A program made the position numbers and the translations under genes. This document shows positions 26,068 through 34,836 of a stretch of 47,443 nt of DNA, piece after piece. This DNA is from an uncultured Muribaculaceae bacterium (lineage in GTDB: Bacteria; Bacteroidota; Bacteroidia; Bacteroidales; Muribaculaceae). The stretch is from contig CATJQX010000124.1 in assembly GCA_949742535.1 (NCBI GenBank), positions 1 through 47,443 of the forward strand. Direction: 5' to 3'. The stretch's first letter is position 1; each line of letters begins with the position of its first letter. The notes beneath the pieces are model-generated. The model worked only from the letters and a program-made list of their open reading frames with translations, was not told the DNA's origin and did not search any database.

Positions 26068-27141
26068 ATGCAGAATCTTAAAGCCAGTTATATAAAAAAA
26101 GTCATCTCCATGTTTGTCAGCGGCCGCTACTCGGCGGCTACCGAGAGGCGTGTGGGTATGTGGCTTACAAACGGCAGGGAGAGCAAGGCTAAAAACGAGG
26201 CTCTCGATGGCGTCTGGCGACAATCGCTTGCCGAGACAGACGGCGAGGATGTTGACGAGCATTATAACCGTTGGTTGCAACATACATTAGCCTCGGACGC
26301 CAACGACTCCAAGAATGTCGCCGATGATGCCGGAACACCGCGGTTTACCCAGGCTCCACGCCGCACTCTTCTGCGTGTATGGCAAAGTGTGGCAGCCGTG
26401 CTCGCCTTGGCGGTTGTATCGATGGCGTGGCTTTTTACAGACCGCGATTCCACAGAAAACTACCCCGTAAGGATGGTGCAGGCATTTTGTCCGGCAGGAC
26501 AGACACGCGATATCATTCTTCCCGACGGCAGCAAGGTTGTGCTCAACGGGTCTTCTACGATAACATATCTAGAGCGTTTTACCAAAGACGAGCGCAATGT
26601 GTTGCTTGCAGGCGAGGCGAGTTTCAAGGTAGCGAAAGATGCCGCCCGTCCCTTTACAGTGAGCACCGGCGATGTGGATGTGACCGCTCTCGGAACCGAG
26701 TTCAATGTAAAGGCTTACTCAGACAGCCCTACTGTGGCCGCCACTCTGGTGGAAGGTGTAGTGAATGTGGTTTACGGCAAGGATCCCACAACTTTAGCGT
26801 CAGCCGGCGAGATTATCTTGTCCCCTTCCCAGCAGCTGCTGTTTGACCGTCAGGGGGGAGTTGCGAAGGTAAAGGATGTGAACCTTAATGATGTCACCGC
26901 ATGGCAGCGTGGCGAACTCGTCTTCGACAACATGACTTTATACGAGATTTTGCATGAACTTGAAAACCGTTTTACCCATAAGTTTGTTTACAACATGGGT
27001 ATGTTACCGACAGACCGTTATACGTTCCGTTTCAAAAGAGGGATGAATCTCGTTGAAGTTATGAAAATTGTGGAGGATGTTACCGGTATGATACGTTGTT
27101 CCATAGATGATAACACATGCAAAATATACCCTAAATCTTGA
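26068..27141 (+). CDS. FecR family anti-sigma factor
   Basis: A 357-residue inner-membrane signalling protein. The cytoplasmic N-terminal part (1-110) would bind an ECF sigma factor; one membrane helix follows (about 113-132, VWQSVAAVLALAVVSMAWLF). The periplasmic FecR domain (about 150-245) includes RDIILPDGSKVVLNGSSTITY and GTEFNVKAY, and a DUF4974-type C-terminal domain (about 285-357) holds LVFDNMTLYEILHELENRF. It precedes a SusC protein with an STN domain, the normal signalling partner. No sigma gene is adjacent. Expected role: switching on the PUL when SusC meets its glycan. Confidence 0.93.
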   Translation: MQNLKASYIKKVISMFVSGRYSAATERRVGMWLTNGRESKAKNEALDGVWRQSLAETDGEDVDEHYNRWLQHTLASDANDSKNVADDAGTPRFTQAPRRTLLRVWQSVAAVLALAVVSMAWLFTDRDSTENYPVRMVQAFCPAGQTRDIILPDGSKVVLNGSSTITYLERFTKDERNVLLAGEASFKVAKDAARPFTVSTGDVDVTALGTEFNVKAYSDSPTVAATLVEGVVNVVYGKDPTTLASAGEIILSPSQQLLFDRQGGVAKVKDVNLNDVTAWQRGELVFDNMTLYEILHELENRFTHKFVYNMGMLPTDRYTFRFKRGMNLVEVMKIVEDVTGMIRCSIDDNTCKIYPKS

Positions 27142-27464
27142 TTAGCAATATAAATTTAAATAATAATCCTACATAAAACAATAATTTTAATCAGAAAGCA
27201 TTCCGTTGATCGTCATGTGCCTTAGTGGCGCTTCCTGTCAATGCCGTGATGTAAATAGCAAGAAAAACAATCTTTTATTTTAAAGTAAGGCCATTAAGGA
27301 GTCATATTCACTCCCCAAGTGGCAGGCAGCCATGTAAAGGGCGCAGGCACCTGTAAAACCGAAAGATTACAGGGTGTATCTTTCGTATGCCTTTACATAG
27401 CCATGAAACATGAACGAAATAACATAAAAAACAAATTTTAATTATTCACTAATACCTAAGCTAA
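27142..27464 (+). promoter_or_regulatory. Structured 323-base leader upstream of susC
   Basis: No gene or consensus -7 box is seen. An outer stem, ATGTAAAGG (27332-27340) with CCTTTACAT (27390-27398), encloses two competing hairpins: CACCTGTAA (27348-27356) with TTACAGGGTG (27367-27376, one bulge), or CGAAAGAT (27360-27367) with ATCTTTCG (27378-27385). They share base 27367 and interlock, so only one can form. The element ends 66 bases before the susC start. This resembles a switchable regulatory RNA but matches no class that I know. Confidence 0.5.
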
Positions 27465-30400
27465 ATGCCTAATTTATTGAGTATCGCAGCCGTGCGGGGG
27501 AAGTCGCTGACACCTCGCCTGATGACGCTGCTTTTGGCTTTTTTCCTTCTCTCGGCATCGGCTTTCGCTCAGGATGCTTCTGCAGCACGCATAAACATCC
27601 ATCGAAGCGGAATCTCTGTAATCGACGCTTTGAAGGAAGTGGAACAGCAAAGCGGACTTTCAATCGGGTTCAACAATTCGAAACTCGAGGACAAGCCTGC
27701 AGTGAATCTTGATCTTACTGATGCCACTCTTGCAAGTTCGCTCGGCCAGATCCTGAAAGGGACAGGCTATACTTACGAGATCGCAGGAAACTACATCAAA
27801 ATCGTAAGCGAGCAGGGTAGTGCTCCCGCGGCCGCACCCGGCAGCGGCTCCATGGAGACCCTCACCGGTGTGGTGGTGGATCCCGAAGGAGAACCCCTCA
27901 TCGGCGCCACAGTGCAAGTGAAGGGCACTTCAACGGCTACAGCTACCGATATTGACGGCAATTTCTCTCTTCGCGCCCGCCCGTCCGATACACTGATATT
28001 CACTTATATCGGTTACGGCGCACAGGAGGTGAAGGTCGGCGACAAGACTACTTTCGACATTACCATGAGCGAGGATTCAAAACTCCTCGACGAGGTTGTG
28101 GTAACCGCTCTCGGCATCAAGCGTGAGCAGAAATCACTTTCATACAATGTGCAGCAGCTGAAAGGCGATGTCCTTTCGGAAAACAAGGACGCCAACTTCA
28201 TCAATGGCCTTGCCGGTAAAGTGGCCGGTGTGAATATCAATGCATCTTCTTCCGGTGTAGGTGGTATCTCTAAAGTTGTGATGCGTGGTACAAAATCGAT
28301 CATGCAGGGTTCCAACGCTCTGTATGTGATTGATGGCATGCCCATGCGTGGCGCCAATTCGGGTGGTTCCACAGAGTTCGGCTCACAGGGTTCCACAGAG
28401 CCTATCGCCGATATCAACCCCGAGGACATCGAGTCCATGTCGGTGCTGACAGGTGCTGCCGCAGCCGCTCTTTACGGATCGGATGCAGCCAACGGCGCTA
28501 TCGTGATCACTACGAAGAAAGGTCAGGCCGGCAAGACCAAACTTACCTACAACAGCGCCCTCTCATGGGACCGCGCTCTTGTACAGCACAAACTCCAGAA
28601 TCGTTACGGCACCGGTATAAACGGTGCGCTGAATCCCACAAGCAACATGTCGTGGGGAGCTCCTCTGGTAGCAGCCAACAGCTGGAACTATAATCCGTAT
28701 GACGATTACTTCCAGACAGGTTTCCTCTCCACCCAGTCGCTGACCTTCAGCACCGGTAACGACAAGAACCAGACATATGCGTCGGTAGCAGCCGTGAACT
28801 CTAAGGGTATCGTTCCCAACAACCGTTACGACCGTTACAACTTCAACATACGCAATACTACCTCGTTCCTGAACGATAAGATGACCCTTGACCTGAATGC
28901 CACATACGTGCATCAGACAGACCGCAACATGGTCAACCAGGGTCAGTACAACAACCCCTATGTAGGTGCGCTTCTCTTCCCCCGCGGCAACAACTGGGAC
29001 GACATTAAGACATACGAGCTTTATGATCCGTCGCGTGCTCTCAGCGTGCAGAACTGGCCTGTGGGTGACTACGGCATGAATGTGCAGAACCCCTACTGGA
29101 TCAATTACCGCACTCCCCGCGAGAACAGCAAGGACCGTTTCATGCTCGGTGCCAACCTCAGCTACAAGGTCCTTCCGTACCTGACCCTTGCCGGCCGTGT
29201 GCGCATTGACAACTCCTACAATACATACACGGAGAAATTCTATGCTACCACAAACAATGCCCTTACCGGAGGTTCAGACCGCGGTTACTACGGCATTACG
29301 AAAAGCACCGACAAGCAGATCTTCGCGGATTTCCTTGTAAGCTTCAACAAAAACTTCGGTGAGGACTGGAGTGTGCAGGCAAACTTCGGCGGATCGATCT
29401 CTGATATGCGTTACGACGCACTCGCCACAAACGGTCCTATCTCTACCGGTGTGGGCGAATTCGAGGGCATACCGGCCGGTCTGCCTAACTTCTTTGCCGT
29501 GCAGAACCTTTCTTCGGCGCATGTCACCAACATGCAGACCGGATGGCATGAGCAGACACAGTCGCTCTATGCATCTGCCGACATTGGTTACAAGAACACA
29601 TATTACCTGACATTGACAGGCCGTAACGACTGGCCTTCACAGCTCGCAGGTCCGAACTCACGCAATTCCTCGTTCTTCTATCCCTCGGTAGGTCTGTCAG
29701 TGCTGATGAACCAGCTCCTTCCGCAGATACCGACAAATATCATGCAGCTCTGGAAGATACGCGCCAGCTATGCATCCGTAGGTTCGGCTTTCAGCCGCTA
29801 TATCGCCAACCCGCGTTATACATGGAATCCGTCAACCAACTCATGGAGTGTGCAGACGCAGTATCCTCTCTACGACCTCCGTCCGGAGAGAACAAACTCG
29901 TTTGAGGTAGGTATGAATTTCCGTTTCATCAACGACATCACTTTCGATGCCACATTCTACCACGCCGACACGAAGAACCAGACTTTCAACCCCGGCCTTC
30001 CCGTAAGCCAGTATTCGAACCTGTTCGTGCAGACCGGCTCGGTGCGCAACTGGGGTATGGAGTTCGCTCTCAACTACTCACACACATGGGGCGATTTCAC
30101 CTGGAACAGCGGTCTGACATATTCGTTCAACCGCAACAAGATCACCGAACTTGCCGACAACGCTCTTAACCCGGTGACAGGCGAACGCTTCTCCATGGAT
30201 GTGCTTGACATGGGCGGTCTTGGCTCCACACGCTTCCTCCTCAAGAAGGGGGGCACAATGGGTGACATCTACTCCACAATCGATCTGGTGCGCGACAGCA
30301 ACGGCGCGATCTACGTGGATGAGACACAGGCAGTGGCCACCTCCAACATCAAGGACAAAGAGGACTATATCAAACTCGGCTCTGTGCTTCCCGCCGGCAA

Positions 30401-30884
30401 CCTCGCATGGAACAACTCCTTCCAGTGGAAGAACATAGGCGCAAGCTTCATGATCAACGCACGCCTCGGCGGAAAGGTATTCTCACGCACCCAGGCAGTC
30501 CTCGACTACTATGGTGTCAGCGAGAACTCGGCAGCCGCCCGCGACCAGGGCTTCGTGTCGATCAACAACGGCGACCGTGTGAATCCCCAGATGTGGTACA
30601 GCGTGATAGCAGGTGGTACAGCAGTGCCCCAGTACTATATCTACGACGCTACCAACGTGCGTCTCGGTGAAGTGACCCTCAGCTACAATGTGCCGCGCCG
30701 CTGGCTCGGAAACGTATGCGACATCAAACTTTCGTTTGTCGGCCGCAACCTGCTGATGATCTACAACAAGGCTCCTTTCGACCCCGAGTCCGTGGCTTCT
30801 ACCGACAACTATTATCAGGGAATCGACTGGTTCATGATGCCGTCGCAGCGTAACCTCGGTTTCAACGTTAACTTCACCTTCTAA
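27465..30884 (+). CDS. SusC/RagA TonB-dependent transporter with STN domain
   Basis: A 1139-residue outer-membrane glycan importer. In order: signal peptide (1-36, ending SAFAQ); an STN (secretin/TonB N-terminal) signalling domain at about 42-112 (INIHRSGISVIDALKEVEQQ); a carboxypeptidase-regulatory-like domain at about 132-212 (LTGVVVDPEGEPLIGATVQV); a plug from about 220 (VNINASSSGVGGISKVVMRG, INPEDIESMSVLTGAAAAAL); and a beta-barrel to the final NLGFNVNFTF. The STN domain means it can signal to the FecR protein encoded just upstream. SusD follows after 12 bases. By locus comparison the likely ligand is an N-glycan. Confidence 0.95.
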   Translation: MPNLLSIAAVRGKSLTPRLMTLLLAFFLLSASAFAQDASAARINIHRSGISVIDALKEVEQQSGLSIGFNNSKLEDKPAVNLDLTDATLASSLGQILKGTGYTYEIAGNYIKIVSEQGSAPAAAPGSGSMETLTGVVVDPEGEPLIGATVQVKGTSTATATDIDGNFSLRARPSDTLIFTYIGYGAQEVKVGDKTTFDITMSEDSKLLDEVVVTALGIKREQKSLSYNVQQLKGDVLSENKDANFINGLAGKVAGVNINASSSGVGGISKVVMRGTKSIMQGSNALYVIDGMPMRGANSGGSTEFGSQGSTEPIADINPEDIESMSVLTGAAAAALYGSDAANGAIVITTKKGQAGKTKLTYNSALSWDRALVQHKLQNRYGTGINGALNPTSNMSWGAPLVAANSWNYNPYDDYFQTGFLSTQSLTFSTGNDKNQTYASVAAVNSKGIVPNNRYDRYNFNIRNTTSFLNDKMTLDLNATYVHQTDRNMVNQGQYNNPYVGALLFPRGNNWDDIKTYELYDPSRALSVQNWPVGDYGMNVQNPYWINYRTPRENSKDRFMLGANLSYKVLPYLTLAGRVRIDNSYNTYTEKFYATTNNALTGGSDRGYYGITKSTDKQIFADFLVSFNKNFGEDWSVQANFGGSISDMRYDALATNGPISTGVGEFEGIPAGLPNFFAVQNLSSAHVTNMQTGWHEQTQSLYASADIGYKNTYYLTLTGRNDWPSQLAGPNSRNSSFFYPSVGLSVLMNQLLPQIPTNIMQLWKIRASYASVGSAFSRYIANPRYTWNPSTNSWSVQTQYPLYDLRPERTNSFEVGMNFRFINDITFDATFYHADTKNQTFNPGLPVSQYSNLFVQTGSVRNWGMEFALNYSHTWGDFTWNSGLTYSFNRNKITELADNALNPVTGERFSMDVLDMGGLGSTRFLLKKGGTMGDIYSTIDLVRDSNGAIYVDETQAVATSNIKDKEDYIKLGSVLPAGNLAWNNSFQWKNIGASFMINARLGGKVFSRTQAVLDYYGVSENSAAARDQGFVSINNGDRVNPQMWYSVIAGGTAVPQYYIYDATNVRLGEVTLSYNVPRRWLGNVCDIKLSFVGRNLLMIYNKAPFDPESVASTDNYYQGIDWFMMPSQRNLGFNVNFTF

Positions 30885-30896
30885 ACAAGCCTGACA

Positions 30897-32483
30897 ATGC
30901 ACAAATATATAAACAAGCTCTTCATCGCATCTTTGGCCGTTGCTGCCGCATCCTGCACCGGCGCGTATGAGGATATCAACTCCAATCCTTACGAACCGGG
31001 CGATCTTTCCGGCGACTCGTATAAGATGAACAGTCAGCTGAACAATGTGGCAAGTTGTGTCATGTCGTCTGACGTCAACACTATCCAGTTTACAGATGCA
31101 TTGCTGGGAGGTGTTTATGGCGGATATTTCTCTGATTCCAATGCAGGATTCGCCGAGTCATTCGCCCGTTACAATCCCAAGGATGACTGGAGCCGCGTGT
31201 TCCTTAAATCAGACCGCATCGTGGCCACTCTGTATGCCAACCTCGGCCAGATCGAGGCAGACTGCGAAAAGACCGGCAACCGCGTGCCCCTGTCTGTGGC
31301 AAGAATCATCAAGATTGCGGCCATGAGCCGTGTCACCGATGCATACGGTCCTATCCCTTACCTCCAGCTCGGCACATCTACCGACATTTATGTGCCTTAC
31401 AACAGCCAGCAGGAGATCTACCAGTCGTTCTTCGACGAGCTTGACGAGAATATCGAGTTTCTGAGAAACAATATAGAGATGTCGCTCTCGCCCCTGGGTG
31501 ACTTCGTATACGGAGGCGACCTCACGAAATGGATCAAGTTCGCCAATTCTCTCAAACTGCGTCTCGCGATGAGAATTTCGTATGCCGATCCGGCTCTTTC
31601 GCGCAGAATGGCTGAAGAGGCTGTGCGCGACGGTGTGATCGAGAGCAACGAGGACAATGCGATGTGGAACTACTTCAAGTCCGGAACCATAACCAACGGC
31701 CTCTATGTAGCCAAAAACTACAACGAGGACACCAAGCAGAACACCGGAGGTGACACACATGCCGCTGCCGACATCATCTGCTACATGAACGGTTACAATG
31801 ATCCCCGCCGTGCGGTTTACTTCGTGAAGTCTACCGAATGGGCCGACCAGGAATATGTGGGTCTGCGCCGCGGATGGGAAACTTTTGACAAGAACTGGGG
31901 ATTCTGTTTCTGTGGTCTCGGCCTCAAATCTACCGATCCCTATATCTGGCTGACCGCTTCAGAGGTAGCGTTCCTGCGTGCAGAAGGCGCTGCAGTGCAT
32001 AACTACGACATGGGTGGCACTGCCGAAGAGCTGTACAACGACGGCATCCGTCTGAGCTTCGAGCAGTGGGGCTGCAAGGGTGCTGAAGAATATCTTGCCG
32101 ATGCCAATTCGCGTCCGGCAGCATATATCGATCCCACCGGTAAGAATCCTTATTCCGGTTCGCTGTCGAGTATAACAGTGAAATGGGATAACTCCGCCGA
32201 TACAGAGACCAAACTCGAGCGAATCATCACACAGAAATGGATCGCACTTTACTATAACGGCAATGAGGCATGGGCCGAGCTGCGCCGCACAGGCTATCCC
32301 AAGCTGATACCGGTGGCAGCAAATCTTTCAGGCGGTATCATCGACAGCAATGCAGGTCCGCAGCGTCTGACATATCCTCAGGAGGAATATACCAACAATA
32401 CAGTCAATGTGACTTCTGCAGTGAACAATCTGCTTGGCGGTCCTGACAATATGGCTACCAAACTCTGGTGGGCACGCCGCTGA
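30897..32483 (+). CDS. SusD/RagB family glycan-binding lipoprotein
   Basis: A 528-residue surface lipoprotein that caps the SusC barrel. Lipobox AAASC places the lipidated cysteine at C20. The N-terminal YEDINSNPYEPGDLSGDSYK and the TPR-like helices with RIIKIAAMSRVTDAYGPIPY fit the SusD-like_2 branch, and the C-terminal part includes IITQKWIALYYNGNEAWAEL. It is 12 bases downstream of susC and certainly co-transcribed with it. Expected to bind the glycan and pass it into SusC. Confidence 0.94.
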   Translation: MHKYINKLFIASLAVAAASCTGAYEDINSNPYEPGDLSGDSYKMNSQLNNVASCVMSSDVNTIQFTDALLGGVYGGYFSDSNAGFAESFARYNPKDDWSRVFLKSDRIVATLYANLGQIEADCEKTGNRVPLSVARIIKIAAMSRVTDAYGPIPYLQLGTSTDIYVPYNSQQEIYQSFFDELDENIEFLRNNIEMSLSPLGDFVYGGDLTKWIKFANSLKLRLAMRISYADPALSRRMAEEAVRDGVIESNEDNAMWNYFKSGTITNGLYVAKNYNEDTKQNTGGDTHAAADIICYMNGYNDPRRAVYFVKSTEWADQEYVGLRRGWETFDKNWGFCFCGLGLKSTDPYIWLTASEVAFLRAEGAAVHNYDMGGTAEELYNDGIRLSFEQWGCKGAEEYLADANSRPAAYIDPTGKNPYSGSLSSITVKWDNSADTETKLERIITQKWIALYYNGNEAWAELRRTGYPKLIPVAANLSGGIIDSNAGPQRLTYPQEEYTNNTVNVTSAVNNLLGGPDNMATKLWWARR

Positions 32484-32542
32484 ACCTTACTTGATTAACA
32501 TCTCCTCTCTCTCCTTTTTTCACAATAACGAATACATTAAAC

Positions 32543-33550
32543 ATGAAAAATATTCTGAAGTATGGTATGATGGCTTTCGTAGCCGCAGTCGGGCTTGGCG
32601 CATGTAGCGACTGGACCGAGCCTGAGGCTGTGAAAGTAGTCTACGACGGCGTGTCTGAAACCGATCCGGACACTTACAACAAATATCTTGAAAACCTTCG
32701 CGCGTACCGCGACAACGGCCATAAGAAAGTTTATGCGTGGTTCGCCAACAACGGCAACTTCAATTCGCAGGCCGACCATGTGTCAGCCGTGCCTGACAGC
32801 ATCGACGTGCTTGTGCTGCACAATGCCGATAAGGTAAGCGCCGAAGCGCTCGCCGACCTGAACGAAAAACGTACCCAGACCGGCATGCTCATGGCCTGCA
32901 CCATAGATTTCGACGCCATCAAGGCATCCTGGAATCTGAAAAAGGAACTAGCCGGAGCTGATGGCGTGGTTCCCGAATGGAACAAGTTTCTTGCAGACAG
33001 CATGGCAGTGGCTCTCAACCATGCGTCGGCGGCTCAGATGAACCGTGTCATAGCTTCGTTCATCGGTCAGGATGTATCCCATCTGTCGCAGACGGATAAA
33101 GACCTGTATCTCGCAGATGAGGCAGCATTCATAAATGGAATAAAGAATTGGGTAGCCGCCGGATCTGGCAGAGCTTATGATTATCTGGGAGTGCCCAGCA
33201 ATATCACAGATGCGGAATTTATCAATAATGCCGGCCTGCTGTTCCTTTATGAAACTATTACCGCCACAAGTGTGCAGGACTATAATTATATAGTGACCCG
33301 CAACAGTGCGAAGGGTTTCGACGAGAACCGTATCGCCGTGATAGCTCCGCTCCCCGGCACCGATGCCGCCAACAATCCAGTTGGAAAATGGGGCGACAAC
33401 TACACCAGTTGGGAAGTGGCACGCTGGGCACGTTCTACAGAACTTGGCGCCGTCGGTCTCACCAACCTGTATCAGGACTACTACAACCCGACTTTCATTT
33501 ATCCTGTCTGTCGTCAGGCCATACAGTTGCTGAACCCGGCTGTAAAATAA
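32543..33550 (+). CDS. GH18-like surface lipoprotein (BT3985-type)
   Basis: A 335-residue lipoprotein (lipobox GLGAC, C21, then SDWTEPE) with a GH18-like barrel of the BT1044/BT3985 type found in N-glycan PULs. Visible segments are VYAWFANNGNFNSQADHVSAVPDSIDVLVLHNADKVSA, broken here over residues about 62-100. I do not see the DxxDxDxE catalytic motif of active GH18 enzymes, so it is more likely a glycan-binding protein than an enzyme. Position directly after SusD matches BT3985 in the B. thetaiotaomicron N-glycan locus. The assignment rests on remembered family resemblance and order, not on an alignment. Confidence 0.65.
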   Translation: MKNILKYGMMAFVAAVGLGACSDWTEPEAVKVVYDGVSETDPDTYNKYLENLRAYRDNGHKKVYAWFANNGNFNSQADHVSAVPDSIDVLVLHNADKVSAEALADLNEKRTQTGMLMACTIDFDAIKASWNLKKELAGADGVVPEWNKFLADSMAVALNHASAAQMNRVIASFIGQDVSHLSQTDKDLYLADEAAFINGIKNWVAAGSGRAYDYLGVPSNITDAEFINNAGLLFLYETITATSVQDYNYIVTRNSAKGFDENRIAVIAPLPGTDAANNPVGKWGDNYTSWEVARWARSTELGAVGLTNLYQDYYNPTFIYPVCRQAIQLLNPAVK

Positions 33551-33594
33551 TGATTGGAATTTCTGAAAAATTACCATCTAAAACTTTGATATAA

Positions 33595-34794
33595 ATGAAA
33601 CTTAAATCATATCTTCCCATAGCCCTTATCGCCGGTCTGTCGCTCGCTTCGTGCCAGGAGGATACCGAGAATTTCGATAACAAGGTATTTTCTCCCACCG
33701 TCAATCCGGTTTCCAATATATTGGTGAAAGAGGGCACTACAGCCGAGACAGGTTATGTGCAGGCCCACATGTCGAAAAATGAAGGTTTCGATGTGAATGT
33801 CACTTTCGGTGTCATCGCCGACAAAGTGGCCGATTACAACTCCATCTATAACCAGGAGGCGGAACTTCTTCCGCAGGGATTCTATGAAATCCCCGAGCCT
33901 ACCGCCACAATCGCGGCCGGTATGGTGCAGACACCGCGCGTGCCTGTCAATTTCATAAATCTCGAGACACTCGATGTAAGCAAGCTCTATGTGCTTCCTG
34001 TAGGCATCGTAAGCTCTCCTTTCGATCACATGAGCAATTATGTGACATATTTCGTGGTACGCGAGGCTTCCATAATCAATGTGGTTGCCAACATGACCAA
34101 GACCGCCGCCACATTCAGTGCCACCGAGCCTGAGGCTCCGCAGCTGTCGGGCATGGAGAAAATCACAGTGGAGGCTCTTCTTTATCCCACGGCATTCCCC
34201 AACATGCTTGCCACTATCATGGGCCAGGAGGGTTACTTCCTCGTGCGTGTGGGTGACGCCGGGCTGGATCCCAACCAGATACAGATCGCAACCTCCAACG
34301 GCAACATCACCGATCCCTCATGGAAACTGGATGTGAATGTATGGACATTCCTTACTTTCACATACGACACCACCACCGGTGCAGCCGAGGTTTACTTCAA
34401 CGGTGTGAAGAAGGGCGCTACACAATACGGCAATTTCCGTCAGCCGGTCAACTGGAATACCGGTGCAGGTAATTTCGAAGGTGGCGACAGCGGCAAACCG
34501 TTCTTCTATGTAGGCTTCGCCTGGGAGAACAACCGCTGGTTCGAGGGCAATATGAGCGAGCTCCGTGTATGGAACCGCGTGCTCTCACAGGAGGATATCA
34601 ACGCTCCTCTCCACTTCTATACTGTGGATCCCCAGTCGGATGGTCTGGTAGCTTACTGGAAACTTGACGAAGGCGCAGGCAACATCTTCCATGATTCCAC
34701 AAACGGATATGATCTGGTGTGCATGCCCAATGCCGATCCCGACAACATACGTCCGTCGTGGGTTGAAGTCGCTCTTCCCGAGAAATCGAAGTGA
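33595..34794 (+). CDS. DUF1735 + LamG-like lipoprotein (BT3986-type)
   Basis: A 399-residue surface lipoprotein. Lipobox SLASC gives C20, followed by the acidic export signal QEDTENFD. Residues about 25-160 are a DUF1735 domain (beta-sandwich), and about 165-395 a LamG/concanavalin-A-like domain with EALLYPTAFPNMLATIMGQE, WTFLTFTYDTTTGAAEVYFN and WFEGNMSELRVWNRVLS. Such proteins bind glycans at the surface in N-glycan PULs, where BT3986 has the same domain pair and the same gene position. No catalytic role is suggested. Confidence 0.8.
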   Translation: MKLKSYLPIALIAGLSLASCQEDTENFDNKVFSPTVNPVSNILVKEGTTAETGYVQAHMSKNEGFDVNVTFGVIADKVADYNSIYNQEAELLPQGFYEIPEPTATIAAGMVQTPRVPVNFINLETLDVSKLYVLPVGIVSSPFDHMSNYVTYFVVREASIINVVANMTKTAATFSATEPEAPQLSGMEKITVEALLYPTAFPNMLATIMGQEGYFLVRVGDAGLDPNQIQIATSNGNITDPSWKLDVNVWTFLTFTYDTTTGAAEVYFNGVKKGATQYGNFRQPVNWNTGAGNFEGGDSGKPFFYVGFAWENNRWFEGNMSELRVWNRVLSQEDINAPLHFYTVDPQSDGLVAYWKLDEGAGNIFHDSTNGYDLVCMPNADPDNIRPSWVEVALPEKSK

Positions 34795-34836
34795 TTTTTG
34801 AAACCGAACAGTAATCAAGTTTTTGAATAGAATAAA

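Noticed and set aside
27142-27464. A cobalamin or TPP riboswitch before susC
   Set aside because: TonB-linked receptors often have B12 riboswitches, but I find neither the B12 box nor the conserved TPP core here; only an unclassified structure remains.
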